Of a stretch of 64,000 nucleotides of DNA, positions 8,626-16,676 are shown piece after piece. A model generated the notes under the pieces. That model worked only from the letters and a program-made list of their open reading frames with translations, did not search any database and had not been told where the DNA came from. Position 1 is the first letter of the stretch; each line of letters starts with the position of its first letter. The position numbers and the translations under genes were made by a program. The stretch spans positions 1,739,501 through 1,803,500 of the forward strand of contig NZ_JAPDFL010000001.1 of NCBI RefSeq assembly GCF_025949695.1. The letters are read 5' to 3'. The stretch is from Pararhodobacter zhoushanensis (GTDB lineage: Bacteria > Pseudomonadota > Alphaproteobacteria > Rhodobacterales > Rhodobacteraceae).

Positions 8626-9786
8626 ATGGCCGAGGCCTATCTCGTCGAACTGGTCCGCACTGCGGGCGGGCGTCGCAAGGGCGCGCTGGCAAACTGGCAC
8701 CCCGCCGATCTGGGCGCCGAGGTGATCGACGCGCTTGTCGCGCGCTCACGCATCGACCCGGTGGCGATTGACGATGTGATCGTCGGCTGCGTGACGCAGG
8801 CTGGCGAGCAGGCCTTTGCCTTTGGCCGCAACTGCGTGCTGGCCTCGGGCCTGCCCGAAAGCGTCCCGGCCGTGACGATTGACCGCCAGTGCGGCTCGTC
8901 CCAGCAGGCGGTCCAGTTTGCGGCGCAGGCCGTGATGTCGGGCACGCAGGATGTGGTGATCGCGATGGGCGTGGAATCCATGACCCGTGTGCCGATGTTC
9001 TCGAACCTGACCTTGCACAGCAAAGAGGGGCTTGGCATCGGCCCGTTCAGCGACCGGATCGCCAAACGCTTTGGCACCCGCGATTTCAGCCAGTTCAAGG
9101 GGGCGGAGATGATCGCGCAGAAGCACGGGTTTGACCGCGCGCAGCTTGACGCCTTCGCGCTGGAAAGCCACCGCCGTGCTGCTGCCGCGACCGACGCCGG
9201 GGCCTTTGCCGACGAGATCGTGCCGCTGGCCATCGACGGCGGGATGCACAGCCGCGACGAGGGGATCCGCGCCGACGCCTCGCTCGAGTCGATCGGCGCG
9301 GTCAGGCTGCTTGAGGAAGGCGGCATGATCACCGCCGCCAATGCCTCGCAGATCTGCGACGGGGCGGCGGGGGTGCTGGTGGTGTCGGAAGCTGCGCTCA
9401 AACGCTACAACCTGACGCCAAGGGCGCGGATCGTGACCATGACCGTCACCGGCGGTGATCCGGTGATCATGCTCGAAGAGCCGATCCCGGCAACGATCAA
9501 GGCCCTCAGGCGCGCGGGTCTGAGCATCGACGACATCGACCTTTACGAGGTCAACGAGGCCTTCGCCCCGGTGCCGATGGCCTGGCTCAAGATGCTTGAC
9601 GCTGATCCGGCACAGCTGAACGTCAACGGCGGGGCCATCGCGCTGGGGCACCCGCTGGGTGCGTCCGGCGCGCGGCTGATGACCACGCTGGTCAACGCGC
9701 TGCACAAGCGGGGCAAGAAATACGGCTTGCAGACCATGTGCGAAGGTGGCGGTCTGGCGAATGTGACGATTGTGGAGGCGCTCTGA
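8626..9786 (+). CDS. Acetyl-CoA acyltransferase (thiolase)
   Basis: Thiolase of 386 residues, which cleaves 3-ketoacyl-CoA to acetyl-CoA (or propionyl-CoA) and a shortened acyl-CoA. The nucleophilic cysteine sits in DRQCGSSQQ (residue 89), the histidine in NGGAIALGHPLGASGAR (residue 342) and the second cysteine in MCEGGGLAN (residue 372), where CxGGG is normal. The ATG at 8626 follows a strong AGGAGGAA site; a longer in-frame extension upstream has none. A 147-base gap with a 9-bp hairpin separates it from the dehydrogenase, and it is followed without spacing by the nitronate monooxygenase-like gene. Confidence 0.94.
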   Translation: MAEAYLVELVRTAGGRRKGALANWHPADLGAEVIDALVARSRIDPVAIDDVIVGCVTQAGEQAFAFGRNCVLASGLPESVPAVTIDRQCGSSQQAVQFAAQAVMSGTQDVVIAMGVESMTRVPMFSNLTLHSKEGLGIGPFSDRIAKRFGTRDFSQFKGAEMIAQKHGFDRAQLDAFALESHRRAAAATDAGAFADEIVPLAIDGGMHSRDEGIRADASLESIGAVRLLEEGGMITAANASQICDGAAGVLVVSEAALKRYNLTPRARIVTMTVTGGDPVIMLEEPIPATIKALRRAGLSIDDIDLYEVNEAFAPVPMAWLKMLDADPAQLNVNGGAIALGHPLGASGARLMTTLVNALHKRGKKYGLQTMCEGGGLANVTIVEAL

Positions 9787-10764
9787 ATGGCCCTGAAAAC
9801 CAAGATCACCGAGATGCTCGGCATCCAGCATCCCATCGTGCAGGGCGGCATGATGTGGGTCGGCACCGCCGAGATGGCCTCGGCCGTGTCCAACGCGGGC
9901 GGGTTGGGCATCCTGACCGCGCTGACGCAACCGACCCCGGACGATCTGCGCCGCGAGATCGACCGCTGCCGCGCAATGACCGACAAGCCGTTCGGCGTGA
10001 ACCTGACGCTGTTGCCCTCGGTCTCACCGCCGCCCTACGCCGAGTATCGCCGCGCGATCATCGACAGTGGCGTTACCATCGTGGAAACCGCAGGCTCGCG
10101 GCCGCAGGAGCATGTCGAAGAGTTCAAGTCGCATGGCCTGACCGTTCTGCACAAATGCACGTCGGTCCGGCATGCCGTGTCGGCGCAGCGCATGGGCGTC
10201 GATATCATCTCGATCGACGGGTTCGAATGCGCGGGCCATCCCGGTGAGGATGACGTGCCGGGGCTGGTCCTGATCCCCGCCGCAGCCGATCAGGTGACGG
10301 TGCCGATGCTGGCCTCGGGCGGGATCGGTGACGGGCGCGGGCTGGCGGCGGCGCTGGCGCTGGGTGCCGAGGGGGTCAACATGGGCACCCGCTTTTGCGC
10401 GACGGTCGAAGCACCGATCCATGATGACGTGAAGGCGATGCTGGTCAGCAACACCGAGCGCGACACCAACCTGATCTTCCGGGGCTTCAAGAACACCGGA
10501 CGGGTCGCCAAGACAACGGTGTCGGACAGGGTGGTCGAGATCGGCACGCGCCCCGGCGCTGTGTTCGAGGATGTGCGTCCGATGGTGTCAGGCGCCAAGG
10601 GGCGGCAGGCGCTGACCACGGGCGATCTGGATGCCGGGCTGATCTGGGCCGGACAGATCCAGGGTCTGATCCACGATATCCCCACCTGTGCGGTCTTGTT
10701 GTCACGGATGGTGGCCGATGCTGAGGCGATCATTCGCGGCCGGATGGCCGGTTTCCTTGCCTGA
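9787..10764 (+). CDS. Nitronate monooxygenase / 2-nitropropane dioxygenase-family FMN protein
   Basis: TIM-barrel FMN protein of 325 residues. The N-terminal QGGMMWVGTAEMASAVSNAGGLGIL, the middle GVDIISIDGFECAGHPGED and the phosphate-binding LASGGIGDGRGLAAALALGAEGVNMGTRF identify the family. Members oxidise alkyl nitronates, but relatives inside beta-oxidation operons often have other or unknown roles, such as enoyl reductase-like steps. The ATG starts directly after the thiolase stop, so it is the last gene of the operon. A short GC hairpin (CCGCCGG/CCGGCGG, 10772-10796) follows. Confidence 0.85.
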   Translation: MALKTKITEMLGIQHPIVQGGMMWVGTAEMASAVSNAGGLGILTALTQPTPDDLRREIDRCRAMTDKPFGVNLTLLPSVSPPPYAEYRRAIIDSGVTIVETAGSRPQEHVEEFKSHGLTVLHKCTSVRHAVSAQRMGVDIISIDGFECAGHPGEDDVPGLVLIPAAADQVTVPMLASGGIGDGRGLAAALALGAEGVNMGTRFCATVEAPIHDDVKAMLVSNTERDTNLIFRGFKNTGRVAKTTVSDRVVEIGTRPGAVFEDVRPMVSGAKGRQALTTGDLDAGLIWAGQIQGLIHDIPTCAVLLSRMVADAEAIIRGRMAGFLA

Positions 10765-11259
10765 CCGACTGCCGCCGGTCCCCGATGGTCCGGCGGTTCT
10801 CATGCCAGCCCAGCACGCCGCTGCGGCGTGGTTCGGACGGGATGTCCGTCTCCTTTCGTGCCATGCGTGGCGGAACCCTGCCTGCGGACAGGCGCGGGGC
10901 CGGGTCAGGCTGCGTCACGCCGTCCGCGCTGACCAAGCTGCCGCGCGTGGTGTTCTGCGGCTACGTAATGGCACAGGCCATCGACAGCGCCCGGGCACGG
11001 CAGGTGTCGCTCTTCAACAGCAGCGTGCCACCGTCATCGCGCGTCTTTCGCGCGGTGACCTGCACCAGCCGGTCGCGCTGGCGGGCTCAAGGTAGCTCAT
11101 CCCTTTGCTCGGCAAAGAGCGGATTGTCCGGCTGACCTGCCATGGGTCTGTCATCGAGCCACGACTCATGATGGTCCTTTGCGCCTCGTGGTGCGGGTTG
11201 AGCAATCGCCGGGCGCGCGGACCGCTCACCGCGCGCAGCGGGACGGACGATTGCGGCGG
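10765..11259. other. 495-bp region without a convincing gene; possible thioesterase remnant
   Basis: After a small hairpin there is no frame with a start, ribosome-binding site and recognisable protein. On the plus strand around 10945-11095 the words PRVVFCGYVMAQAIDSARA and AVTCTSRSRW faintly recall acyl-CoA thioesterase II (RVFGGxVxAQAL and the following strand), but the match is short and the frames broken. I treat this as decayed or non-coding DNA at the end of the fatty-acid operon. Confidence 0.4.
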
Positions 11260-12066
11260 TCAGCCTGACGGCCAAAGGGCGTGGAAATGGTGGACCGGCC
11301 CGTGGCCGTGGCCCACGTCCAGCGCCTCGGCGGCGCCGAGGGCGGCGTGCAGATAGGCCTTGGCCTGCCGCACGCTCTCGACCATCCCGAGGCCGGGCAG
11401 CAGCGCCGTAATGGCCGAAGACAGCGTGCAACCGGTGCCGTGGTCATTGGTGGTGGTGATGCGGGGCGCGGCGAAAGCCGTCACGCTATCCGCGCCTGCC
11501 AGCAGGTCGGTGCTCTCCTTGCTTGCGGCCAGATGCCCGCCCTTCAGCAACACCCAGTCCGATCCCAGCGCCAGAAGTTCGGGCAGGGCGGTCTGCATGT
11601 CGTCGGCTGTCCAGTGATCGGGGCGACCCAGCAGCACGGCGGCTTCGGGCAGGTTCGGGGTGATCAGCGTCGCCAGCGGCACCAGCCGGTCGCGCACCGC
11701 GGCCACCGCCTCAGGGTCCAGCAGCGCGTGGCCGCTTTTGGCGACCATCACCGGATCCAGCACGATTCTGGCCACCTTGTGATGGCGCAGACGATCCGCC
11801 ACGGCCTCGGCAATCCCGGCGTTGGCGATCATGCCGATCTTCACCGCGTCGATGCGCACATCCTCTAGCACCGCGTCGATCTGGTCGGCCACGAAGGCCG
11901 GGTCCAGCGCCACAAAGGACCGCACACCCTGCGTGTTCTGGGCCACGACGGCGGTGATCACCGAGCATGCATAGGCCCCCAGCGCCGAAAAGGCCTTGAT
12001 ATCGGCCTGAATTCCCGCGCCGCCGGACGGATCGGTGCCCGCGATGGTCAGGACATTGGCGATCAT
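11260..12066 (-). CDS. thiD: Hydroxymethylpyrimidine/phosphomethylpyrimidine kinase ThiD
   Basis: Thiamine-biosynthesis kinase of 268 residues that phosphorylates HMP and HMP-P. The N-terminal motif [18 protein letters not shown], the VVAQNTQGV strand, the [13 protein letters not shown] segment and the [15 protein letters not shown] anion-hole loop are all standard for ThiD. The start at 12066 overlaps the NUDIX stop (ATGA). It is the second gene of a unit led by a TPP riboswitch, so expression should fall when thiamine pyrophosphate is plentiful. No other thi gene is visible nearby. Confidence 0.95.
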   Translation of the reverse strand: MIANVLTIAGTDPSGGAGIQADIKAFSALGAYACSVITAVVAQNTQGVRSFVALDPAFVADQIDAVLEDVRIDAVKIGMIANAGIAEAVADRLRHHKVARIVLDPVMVAKSGHALLDPEAVAAVRDRLVPLATLITPNLPEAAVLLGRPDHWTADDMQTALPELLALGSDWVLLKGGHLAASKESTDLLAGADSVTAFAAPRITTTNDHGTGCTLSSAITALLPGLGMVESVRQAKAYLHAALGAAEALDVGHGHGPVHHFHALWPSG

Positions 12067-12505
12067 GGCGCGACCTCCGCCATCAGCGCTGCCGCCTGCG
12101 CGGCGACCGTGGCGACATCGCGGCTGAGCGGCAACGCGGCCAGACGGTCGAGAGCGACCCACCGCGCGTCGAGCGCGTCATCTGCGGCGACGGGTTCGCC
12201 CTGCGTCCACTGGCACAGCGCGGTGATCAGGATGAAATGATGGCGCAGGGCCTCGTCGTCACCCCGGTCCAGCGCATCCAGCGCGCCAAAGACGCGCAAC
12301 ACGCGGGCCGAGACGCCGGTTTCCTCGGTCAACTCGCGCAGGGCAGCATCGTGCAGCGTCTCGCCCCGCTCGATCTTGCCGCCGGGAAAGCCCCAAAGGC
12401 CCGCATCGGGCGGATTGGCGCGGCGCACAAGCAGGACGTCACCGTCGCGCACCACGACAGCAAGGATCGCGGCAATCGGGCGGTCGGGCAGGGGGGTGTC
12501 AGCAT
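12063..12505 (-). CDS. NUDIX hydrolase (MutT-like), probable one-base frameshift near the start
   Basis: NUDIX pyrophosphatase of about 147 residues. The box GGKIERGETLHDAALRELTEETG matches GX5EX7REUXEEXGU. The GLWGFPGGKIE context is MutT-like, but the place under a TPP riboswitch ahead of thiD suggests damage control or phosphatase work in thiamine metabolism. The only sensible ATG (12505, with GAGG five bases before it) is out of frame with the body. One extra C in the run opposite 12491-12496 would give MLTPPLPDRPIAAILAVVV. So either an assembly error or a real frameshift is present. The stop overlaps thiD. Confidence 0.8.
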
Positions 12506-12508
12506 GGC

Positions 12509-12527
12509 GGCCTCGTCTTTTGAGGCC
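12509..12527 (-). promoter_or_regulatory. Hairpin masking the NUDIX ribosome-binding site (riboswitch expression platform)
   Basis: Between the TPP aptamer and the ATG at 12505, the transcript carries GGCCTC-N7-GAGGCC. The 3' arm contains GAGG, the only Shine-Dalgarno candidate, five bases before the ATG. This is what a translational off-state platform looks like. It also supports that ATG as the true start despite the frame problem behind it. Confidence 0.65.
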
Positions 12528-12550
12528 GGCAAAGGAGAGAGCGCGGCGGT

Positions 12551-12659
12551 CCCGTCCCTTCGCCGGCATGATCCGGATCAGGTTCAAAGGGTCACTGCGC
12601 TGTACCGTGCGATGCTGTCAGACTCTCAGCCCCCTGACGGGGCCCCCCTCGGTGACAGG
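12551..12659 (-). promoter_or_regulatory. TPP riboswitch (THI element)
   Basis: The minus strand carries the conserved thi-box core: GGGGGCUGAGAGUCUGACA for the pyrimidine-sensing arm, and ACCCUUUGAACCUGAUCCGG followed by AUGCCGGCGAAGGGA for the pyrophosphate arm. A closing helix can form between CCUGUC (12659-12654) and GACGGG (12556-12551). It precedes the NUDIX-thiD operon. Binding of TPP is known to lower expression of the downstream genes in this class. Confidence 0.96.
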
Positions 12660-12729
12660 GATGATATCAGGCTGCGCCCCGGGTTCAATGCTGGCTGGCG
12701 ACGGGGCCGTGAAAACTTGCACCATACGT

Positions 12730-12759
12730 GTTGCATTATAAACAAGTTGCAATATAAAC
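12730..12759 (+). promoter_or_regulatory. Ferredoxin promoter with two tandem MarR-type boxes
   Basis: GTTGCATTATAAAC (12730-12743) and GTTGCAATATAAAC (12746-12759) repeat with a 16-bp period. A -35-like TTGCAT (12731) and a -10-like TATAAA (12753), 16 bases apart, lie inside them, so bound protein would block RNA polymerase. The same box occurs before dhaKL and the P450 gene; the adjacent MarR protein is the likely binder. Confidence 0.7.
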
Positions 12760-12780
12760 CGTGCCGAAGAGGAGTTTCCG

Positions 12781-13101
12781 ATGGTCAAGATTATCTTTGT
12801 GTCAGCCTCAGGCGCGCGCACGGAACTGGACGTGTCCGAAGGCACCAGCATCATGCAGGCCGCTGTGCAGAACGGCGTTGACGGCGTGATCGGCGAATGC
12901 GGCGGGGCGGCGATGTGCGCGACCTGCCATGTCCATATCGACCCGGCCTTTGCCGACAAGGTGCAACCGATTGCCGATATCGAAGAGGCGATGCTGGACT
13001 GCGCGATGTCCCCGGTTGATGCGCGCAGCCGTCTGGGCTGTCAGATCGCGCTGGGGCCGGAACTGGACGGCGTGATCGTCCATCTGCCGCCGTCGCAATG
13101 A
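12781..13101 (+). CDS. Putidaredoxin-type [2Fe-2S] ferredoxin
   Basis: Small electron carrier of 106 residues. Cluster ligands are Cys40, Cys46 and Cys49 (GECGGAAMCATCHVH) and Cys87 (RLGCQIAL), the C-X5-C-X2-C...C pattern of adrenodoxin/putidaredoxin-like ferredoxins that reduce bacterial P450s. Its own promoter carries two copies of the box also found upstream of the P450 gene 2.3 kb away, which makes that P450 its probable partner. No ferredoxin reductase is encoded nearby, so one must be supplied from elsewhere. The start ATG follows AGAGGAG. Confidence 0.94.
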   Translation: MVKIIFVSASGARTELDVSEGTSIMQAAVQNGVDGVIGECGGAAMCATCHVHIDPAFADKVQPIADIEEAMLDCAMSPVDARSRLGCQIALGPELDGVIVHLPPSQ

Positions 13102-13112
13102 CCGTTGCTGCG

Positions 13113-13601
13113 CTAGCGCCCGAGGGCCTCGCGGTCCACGGTGTCGATCTTGGACAGATTCTGGCGCATGCGCTCGAACATCGCGAACAGCGTGTCCAGT
13201 TCGGCCTCGTTGAACCCGTCCAGCAGCGCGGCCTCGCGCCGCAGCGCGATGGCGATGATGCGGTCGTGCAGCGCCGCGCCCGAGGGGGTCAGCCACAACA
13301 GCCGCTTGCGATCCACCAGTCGCGCGACGGCATGGCCCATCTCTTCCAGATGGCGGCTCGACCGGCTGACGATGGATTTGTTCATCGCGACCATCTCGAC
13401 GATGCGCATGGCCTGAATGCCCGGCTCGTTGCGCAGGGCGGAGAGCACACGCCATTCGTTCAGACCGATGCCGAAGATCTCAAGGTAGAGCTGCGAGGCG
13501 CCCCAGGACAGGCTGTTGTTCAGGACGGACAGGTAATAGGGCGCATAGCGCTGGGCCGTAACCGACAGATCGCGGTCGGTGATGATGTCGGTCTCGGGCA
13601 T
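13113..13601 (-). CDS. MarR-family transcriptional regulator (P450/ferredoxin/DHA kinase regulon)
   Basis: MarR-type dimeric winged-helix regulator of 162 residues. The DNA-binding part runs through LYLEIFGIGLNEWRVLSALRNEPG, the recognition helix region AMNKSIVSRSSRHLEEMG and the wing VDRKRLLWLTPSGAALHD. It is clearly a paralogue of the MarR at 42.8-43.3 kb (shared YLS/N-N-LS-GASQLYLE-FGIG core). It is transcribed divergently from the dhaKL gene, with one copy of the 14-bp box between them, and convergently to the ferredoxin gene, whose promoter holds two copies. It probably represses these genes until an aromatic acid or its CoA ester binds; the ligand is unknown. Confidence 0.92.
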   Translation of the reverse strand: MPETDIITDRDLSVTAQRYAPYYLSVLNNSLSWGASQLYLEIFGIGLNEWRVLSALRNEPGIQAMRIVEMVAMNKSIVSRSSRHLEEMGHAVARLVDRKRLLWLTPSGAALHDRIIAIALRREAALLDGFNEAELDTLFAMFERMRQNLSKIDTVDREALGR

Positions 13602-13641
13602 CCGGCGTCTCCTGCGTTCAGAGGTCTTTAGCGGTGACTAC

Positions 13642-13655
13642 GTTTAATTGCAAAC
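13642..13655. promoter_or_regulatory. Fifth MarR-type box, between marR and dhaKL
   Basis: GTTTAATTGCAAAC reads GTTTGCAATTAAAC on the other strand. It matches the boxes in front of the ferredoxin and P450 genes (GTTGCAATATAAAC). Its position between the two divergent starts would allow both autoregulation and control of dhaKL. Confidence 0.6.
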
Positions 13656-13671
13656 CACGAGGGAGGGCACG

Positions 13672-15339
13672 TTGAAAAAGCTCATCAATGACGTGAAAGA
13701 TGTCGTTCCACAGGCGCTGGCGGGTCTGGTTGCCACATCGAACGGCCTGCGCCTGATCGAAGGCACCACCATCGTGGTGCGCGCCGATCTGGACGCGGTG
13801 AAAGCGGCGGGCAAGGTTGCGCTGATCTCCGGCGGTGGCTCGGGTCATGAGCCGGCGCATGCGGGCTATGTCGGCGCGGGGATGCTGACAGCGGCGGTGG
13901 CGGGCGACGTGTTCGCTTCGCCCTCGACCGACGCCGTGCTGACGGCGATCCGCGCGGTGGCGGGGCCGGGAGGCGTGCTGCTGATCGTCAAGAACTACAC
14001 CGGCGACCGGCTGAATTTCGGACTGGCCGCGCAGATCGCGCGCGGTGAGGGGATCGAGGCCGAAGTGCTGATCGTCGATGACGACGCGGCGCTGGGTTCG
14101 GCGGAAAAGACCGCCGGGCGGCGCGGGATCGCGGGCACGGTTCTGGTGCACAAGATCGTCGGCGCTGCGGCCGAGGCCGGTCTGTCGCTGGCCGAGGTCA
14201 AGGCGCGCGGCGAGGCGGCGGTCAAGGCCACCGGCTCGATGGGCGTGGCGCTGAGCCCGTGCACCGTGCCCGCCGCGGGCACCCCGAATTTCGAACTGGG
14301 CGCGGATGAGATCGAGATGGGGCTGGGCATCCATGGCGAATCCGGGCTGGCGCGCATCACCCTGCGCCCCTCGGCGCATCTGGCCGAGGATATGATCGAC
14401 ACCATCGCCGCCGACCGCCGTTTCAGCGCGGGCGACCGCGTGGCGCTGTTGGTCAACAATCTGGGCTCGACCCCGCCGATGGAGGTTTCCATCATCGCCG
14501 GCGACGCGCTCAACGCCTGTTCGCGGCTGGGGCTGGAGGTGTCGCGCGTCTGGGCGGGGACGTTCCTGACGGCGATCGACATGGCCGGGGTCTCGCTGTC
14601 GCTGATGGCGCTGGATGACGACCGGCTGGCGGCGCTGGACGCGCCCGCGTCGGCTCCGGCGTGGATGCTGCCGGGGTTGCGTGAGGGGCTGACGGTTCCC
14701 GCGCCTGCTGCGGTCGCAGATGTGGTGGCAGACGGGGCAGGGGAGCCTGCGGTGCTGGCCGCACTGCTCGCGGGATGCGCGGCGCTGATCAAGGCCGAGC
14801 CCGAACTGACGCGGATGGATCAGGTGGTCGGCGACGGCGACATCGGCCGCTCGCTGGCGGGCGGGGCCGAGGCGCTGATTGCCGAGAAAGCGACGCTGGC
14901 AGGCCTGTCGGGCGCGGCGTTCTGGCGGCATGTCGGCGCGGTGGTGCGGCGTTCGACCGGGGGCACCTCGGGGCCGCTGTATGCGATCCTTGCCTTTGGG
15001 GCGGCGAATGCGCTCGACACTGCCGAGGGTGACGCCGGCACGGTGCTGGCTGCCGCTTTCGCCAGCGGTGTCAAGGCCTTGTGCGATCTGGGCGGGGCTG
15101 AGCCGGGGGACCGGACGATGGTCGATGCGCTGGCACCTGCCCTGGGGGCGATGGCGGCTGGCGGCACCCCGTCCCAGCGTCTGCGCGCGGCGGCCAAGGC
15201 TGCCGAAAGCGGGGCCGAGGCGACAAGGCAGATGAAGCCGCGCCGGGGCCGGTCCAGCTATGTCGGCGACCGGGTGCTGGGCCATCCCGATCCGGGCGCG
15301 GTGGCGGTGGCGCTGTGGCTGAGTGCGGCCGCCAGCTAG
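13672..15339 (+). CDS. dhaKL: Single-chain dihydroxyacetone kinase (DhaK-DhaL fusion)
   Basis: ATP-dependent dihydroxyacetone (glycerone) kinase, 555 residues. The DhaK domain opens with KKLINDVKDVVPQAL, has GGGSGHEPAHAGYVGAGML, and carries the histidine that binds substrate covalently in GLGIHGESG (residue 221). The DhaL domain follows from about residue 350, with VGDGDIGRSLAGGAEAL supplying the metal-binding aspartates and GGTSGPLYAI. The TTG at 13672 is taken as start because GGGAGG lies before it and homologues begin M-K-K-L-I-N-D; an earlier in-frame TTG lacks a site. Presence between a MarR gene and a P450 under the same box is unusual. Confidence 0.93.
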   Translation: MKKLINDVKDVVPQALAGLVATSNGLRLIEGTTIVVRADLDAVKAAGKVALISGGGSGHEPAHAGYVGAGMLTAAVAGDVFASPSTDAVLTAIRAVAGPGGVLLIVKNYTGDRLNFGLAAQIARGEGIEAEVLIVDDDAALGSAEKTAGRRGIAGTVLVHKIVGAAAEAGLSLAEVKARGEAAVKATGSMGVALSPCTVPAAGTPNFELGADEIEMGLGIHGESGLARITLRPSAHLAEDMIDTIAADRRFSAGDRVALLVNNLGSTPPMEVSIIAGDALNACSRLGLEVSRVWAGTFLTAIDMAGVSLSLMALDDDRLAALDAPASAPAWMLPGLREGLTVPAPAAVADVVADGAGEPAVLAALLAGCAALIKAEPELTRMDQVVGDGDIGRSLAGGAEALIAEKATLAGLSGAAFWRHVGAVVRRSTGGTSGPLYAILAFGAANALDTAEGDAGTVLAAAFASGVKALCDLGGAEPGDRTMVDALAPALGAMAAGGTPSQRLRAAAKAAESGAEATRQMKPRRGRSSYVGDRVLGHPDPGAVAVALWLSAAAS

Positions 15340-15362
15340 ATCGTTTCCAAAGATACAAGTCA

Positions 15363-15392
15363 CTTGCAATATAAACCCGTTGCTAATTAAAC
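15363..15392 (+). promoter_or_regulatory. P450 promoter with two tandem MarR-type boxes
   Basis: CTTGCAATATAAAC (15363-15376) and GTTGCTAATTAAAC (15379-15392), again with a 16-bp period as in front of the ferredoxin gene. They lie 27 bases before the P450 start and just after the dhaKL stop, so the P450 gene has its own controlled promoter rather than simply continuing the dhaKL transcript. Confidence 0.68.
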
Positions 15393-15418
15393 TGTCCGTG
15401 TTCGGAGGAGAGCGCCCC

Positions 15419-16627
15419 ATGACCAACAGCGATTCGCGAGATCGTCCCGTGCTGGATATCGACCCGTTCAGCCGCGAGAGCATGGATAATCCCATTGCTC
15501 TGGATGAAGCGATCCGCGCGGCGGGTCCGGTTGCCTGGGTGCCCAAATACGGCTTCTGGATCACCGGCCACGATGCTGTGGTGCGCGAAGTGTTCGAGGA
15601 TTGGCGCCGCTTTTCCTCGGCCTTTGGCACCGGGCTGACCAATGTCGTGACCGAAGAGCCGTGGCGCAAGCCGTCGGTCATTCTGGAAGCCGATCCGCCC
15701 ATCCACACCCCCAACCGCAAAGTGCTGGCCAAGGTTCTGTCCCCCGCCGCTTTGCGCAAGATGGCCGATGATTTCCGCGCCGAGGCTGACCGCATGGTCG
15801 ATGCCCTGCTGGAGCACGACACGGTCGATCTGGCCAGCGATCTGGCCTTTGCTTTCCCGTTCAAGGTTTTGCCGGATGCAGCAGGCCTGCAGCCCTCGGG
15901 GCGGCACCATCTGATGCCCTATTCCACGTTGAATTTCAACGCGATGGGGCCAAAGAACGACCTGTACCACGCCGCCCGCAAGATCGTGGAAGAGCAAGGT
16001 ACGTTTGAATATGTCGCGGCACAGATGGCCGAGGAAAACCTGCTTCCCGGCGGGTTCGGCGAGGAAATCTACAGCGCCGTACACCGGGGCGAGATCTCGA
16101 ATGATGACGCAGGCATGCTGGTGCGTGCCTTCATTTCGGCCGGGATCGACACCACGGTCTTTGGCATCGGCATCGCCATCAAGGCGCTGATCGAGAACCC
16201 GGCGCAATGGGACAAGCTGCGCGCCGACCCCTCGCTGGCCCGTGCGGCCTTTGAAGAGGGGCTGCGCTGGTACGCGCCCAGCCCGGTGATCGGCCGCACG
16301 ACCAGTGGTCCGACCGACCTGGCGGGCGTGCAGCTGGGCGGCGGCGAGAAGGTGATGATGTGGCTGGGCGCGGCCAACCGCGACCCTGCGCGCTGGGACG
16401 ATCCCGACACCTATGACATCAGCCGCCGCACCGTGGGCCATCTGGCTTTTGGCACCGGCATTCACGGCTGCGTCGGCCAGATGGTCGCGCGGCTGGAAGC
16501 GGAATCCGTTCTGGGAGCCCTCGCGCGCAAGGTCGCGAAGATCGAGCTGATCGGCACCCCCGAGCGCGTCTACATCAACTGGCTGCGGGGGTATCACTCG
16601 CTTCCGGCCCGGCTGACGCCTGCGTAA
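15419..16627 (+). CDS. Cytochrome P450, CYP199-like (para-substituted benzoate O-demethylase type)
   Basis: Haem monooxygenase of 402 residues. The I-helix oxygen-binding motif is FISAGIDTTVFGIG, the K-helix ExxR is FEEGLRWYAP, and the haem loop FGTGIHGCVGQ puts the thiolate ligand at Cys351. Blocks such as SVILEADPPIHTPNRKVLAKVLSP, LMPYSTLNFNAMGP and NRDPARWDDPDTYDISRRTVGHLAFGTG resemble CYP199A proteins of Rhodopseudomonas, which demethylate 4-methoxybenzoate. Subfamily assignment is from memory. The matching ferredoxin is at 12.8 kb. The ATG follows GGAGGAG; the promoter carries two MarR-type boxes. Confidence 0.9.
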   Translation: MTNSDSRDRPVLDIDPFSRESMDNPIALDEAIRAAGPVAWVPKYGFWITGHDAVVREVFEDWRRFSSAFGTGLTNVVTEEPWRKPSVILEADPPIHTPNRKVLAKVLSPAALRKMADDFRAEADRMVDALLEHDTVDLASDLAFAFPFKVLPDAAGLQPSGRHHLMPYSTLNFNAMGPKNDLYHAARKIVEEQGTFEYVAAQMAEENLLPGGFGEEIYSAVHRGEISNDDAGMLVRAFISAGIDTTVFGIGIAIKALIENPAQWDKLRADPSLARAAFEEGLRWYAPSPVIGRTTSGPTDLAGVQLGGGEKVMMWLGAANRDPARWDDPDTYDISRRTVGHLAFGTGIHGCVGQMVARLEAESVLGALARKVAKIELIGTPERVYINWLRGYHSLPARLTPA

Positions 16628-16676
16628 GTTTTGACGAAATGCGTCCCTGATGGGCGCGATTTACTGGGAGGAGTAA

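Noticed and set aside
10945-11095. Possible acyl-CoA thioesterase II (TesB) remnant
   Set aside because: Only a couple of short words resemble the family, and the frames do not connect. Not enough to call a pseudogene.
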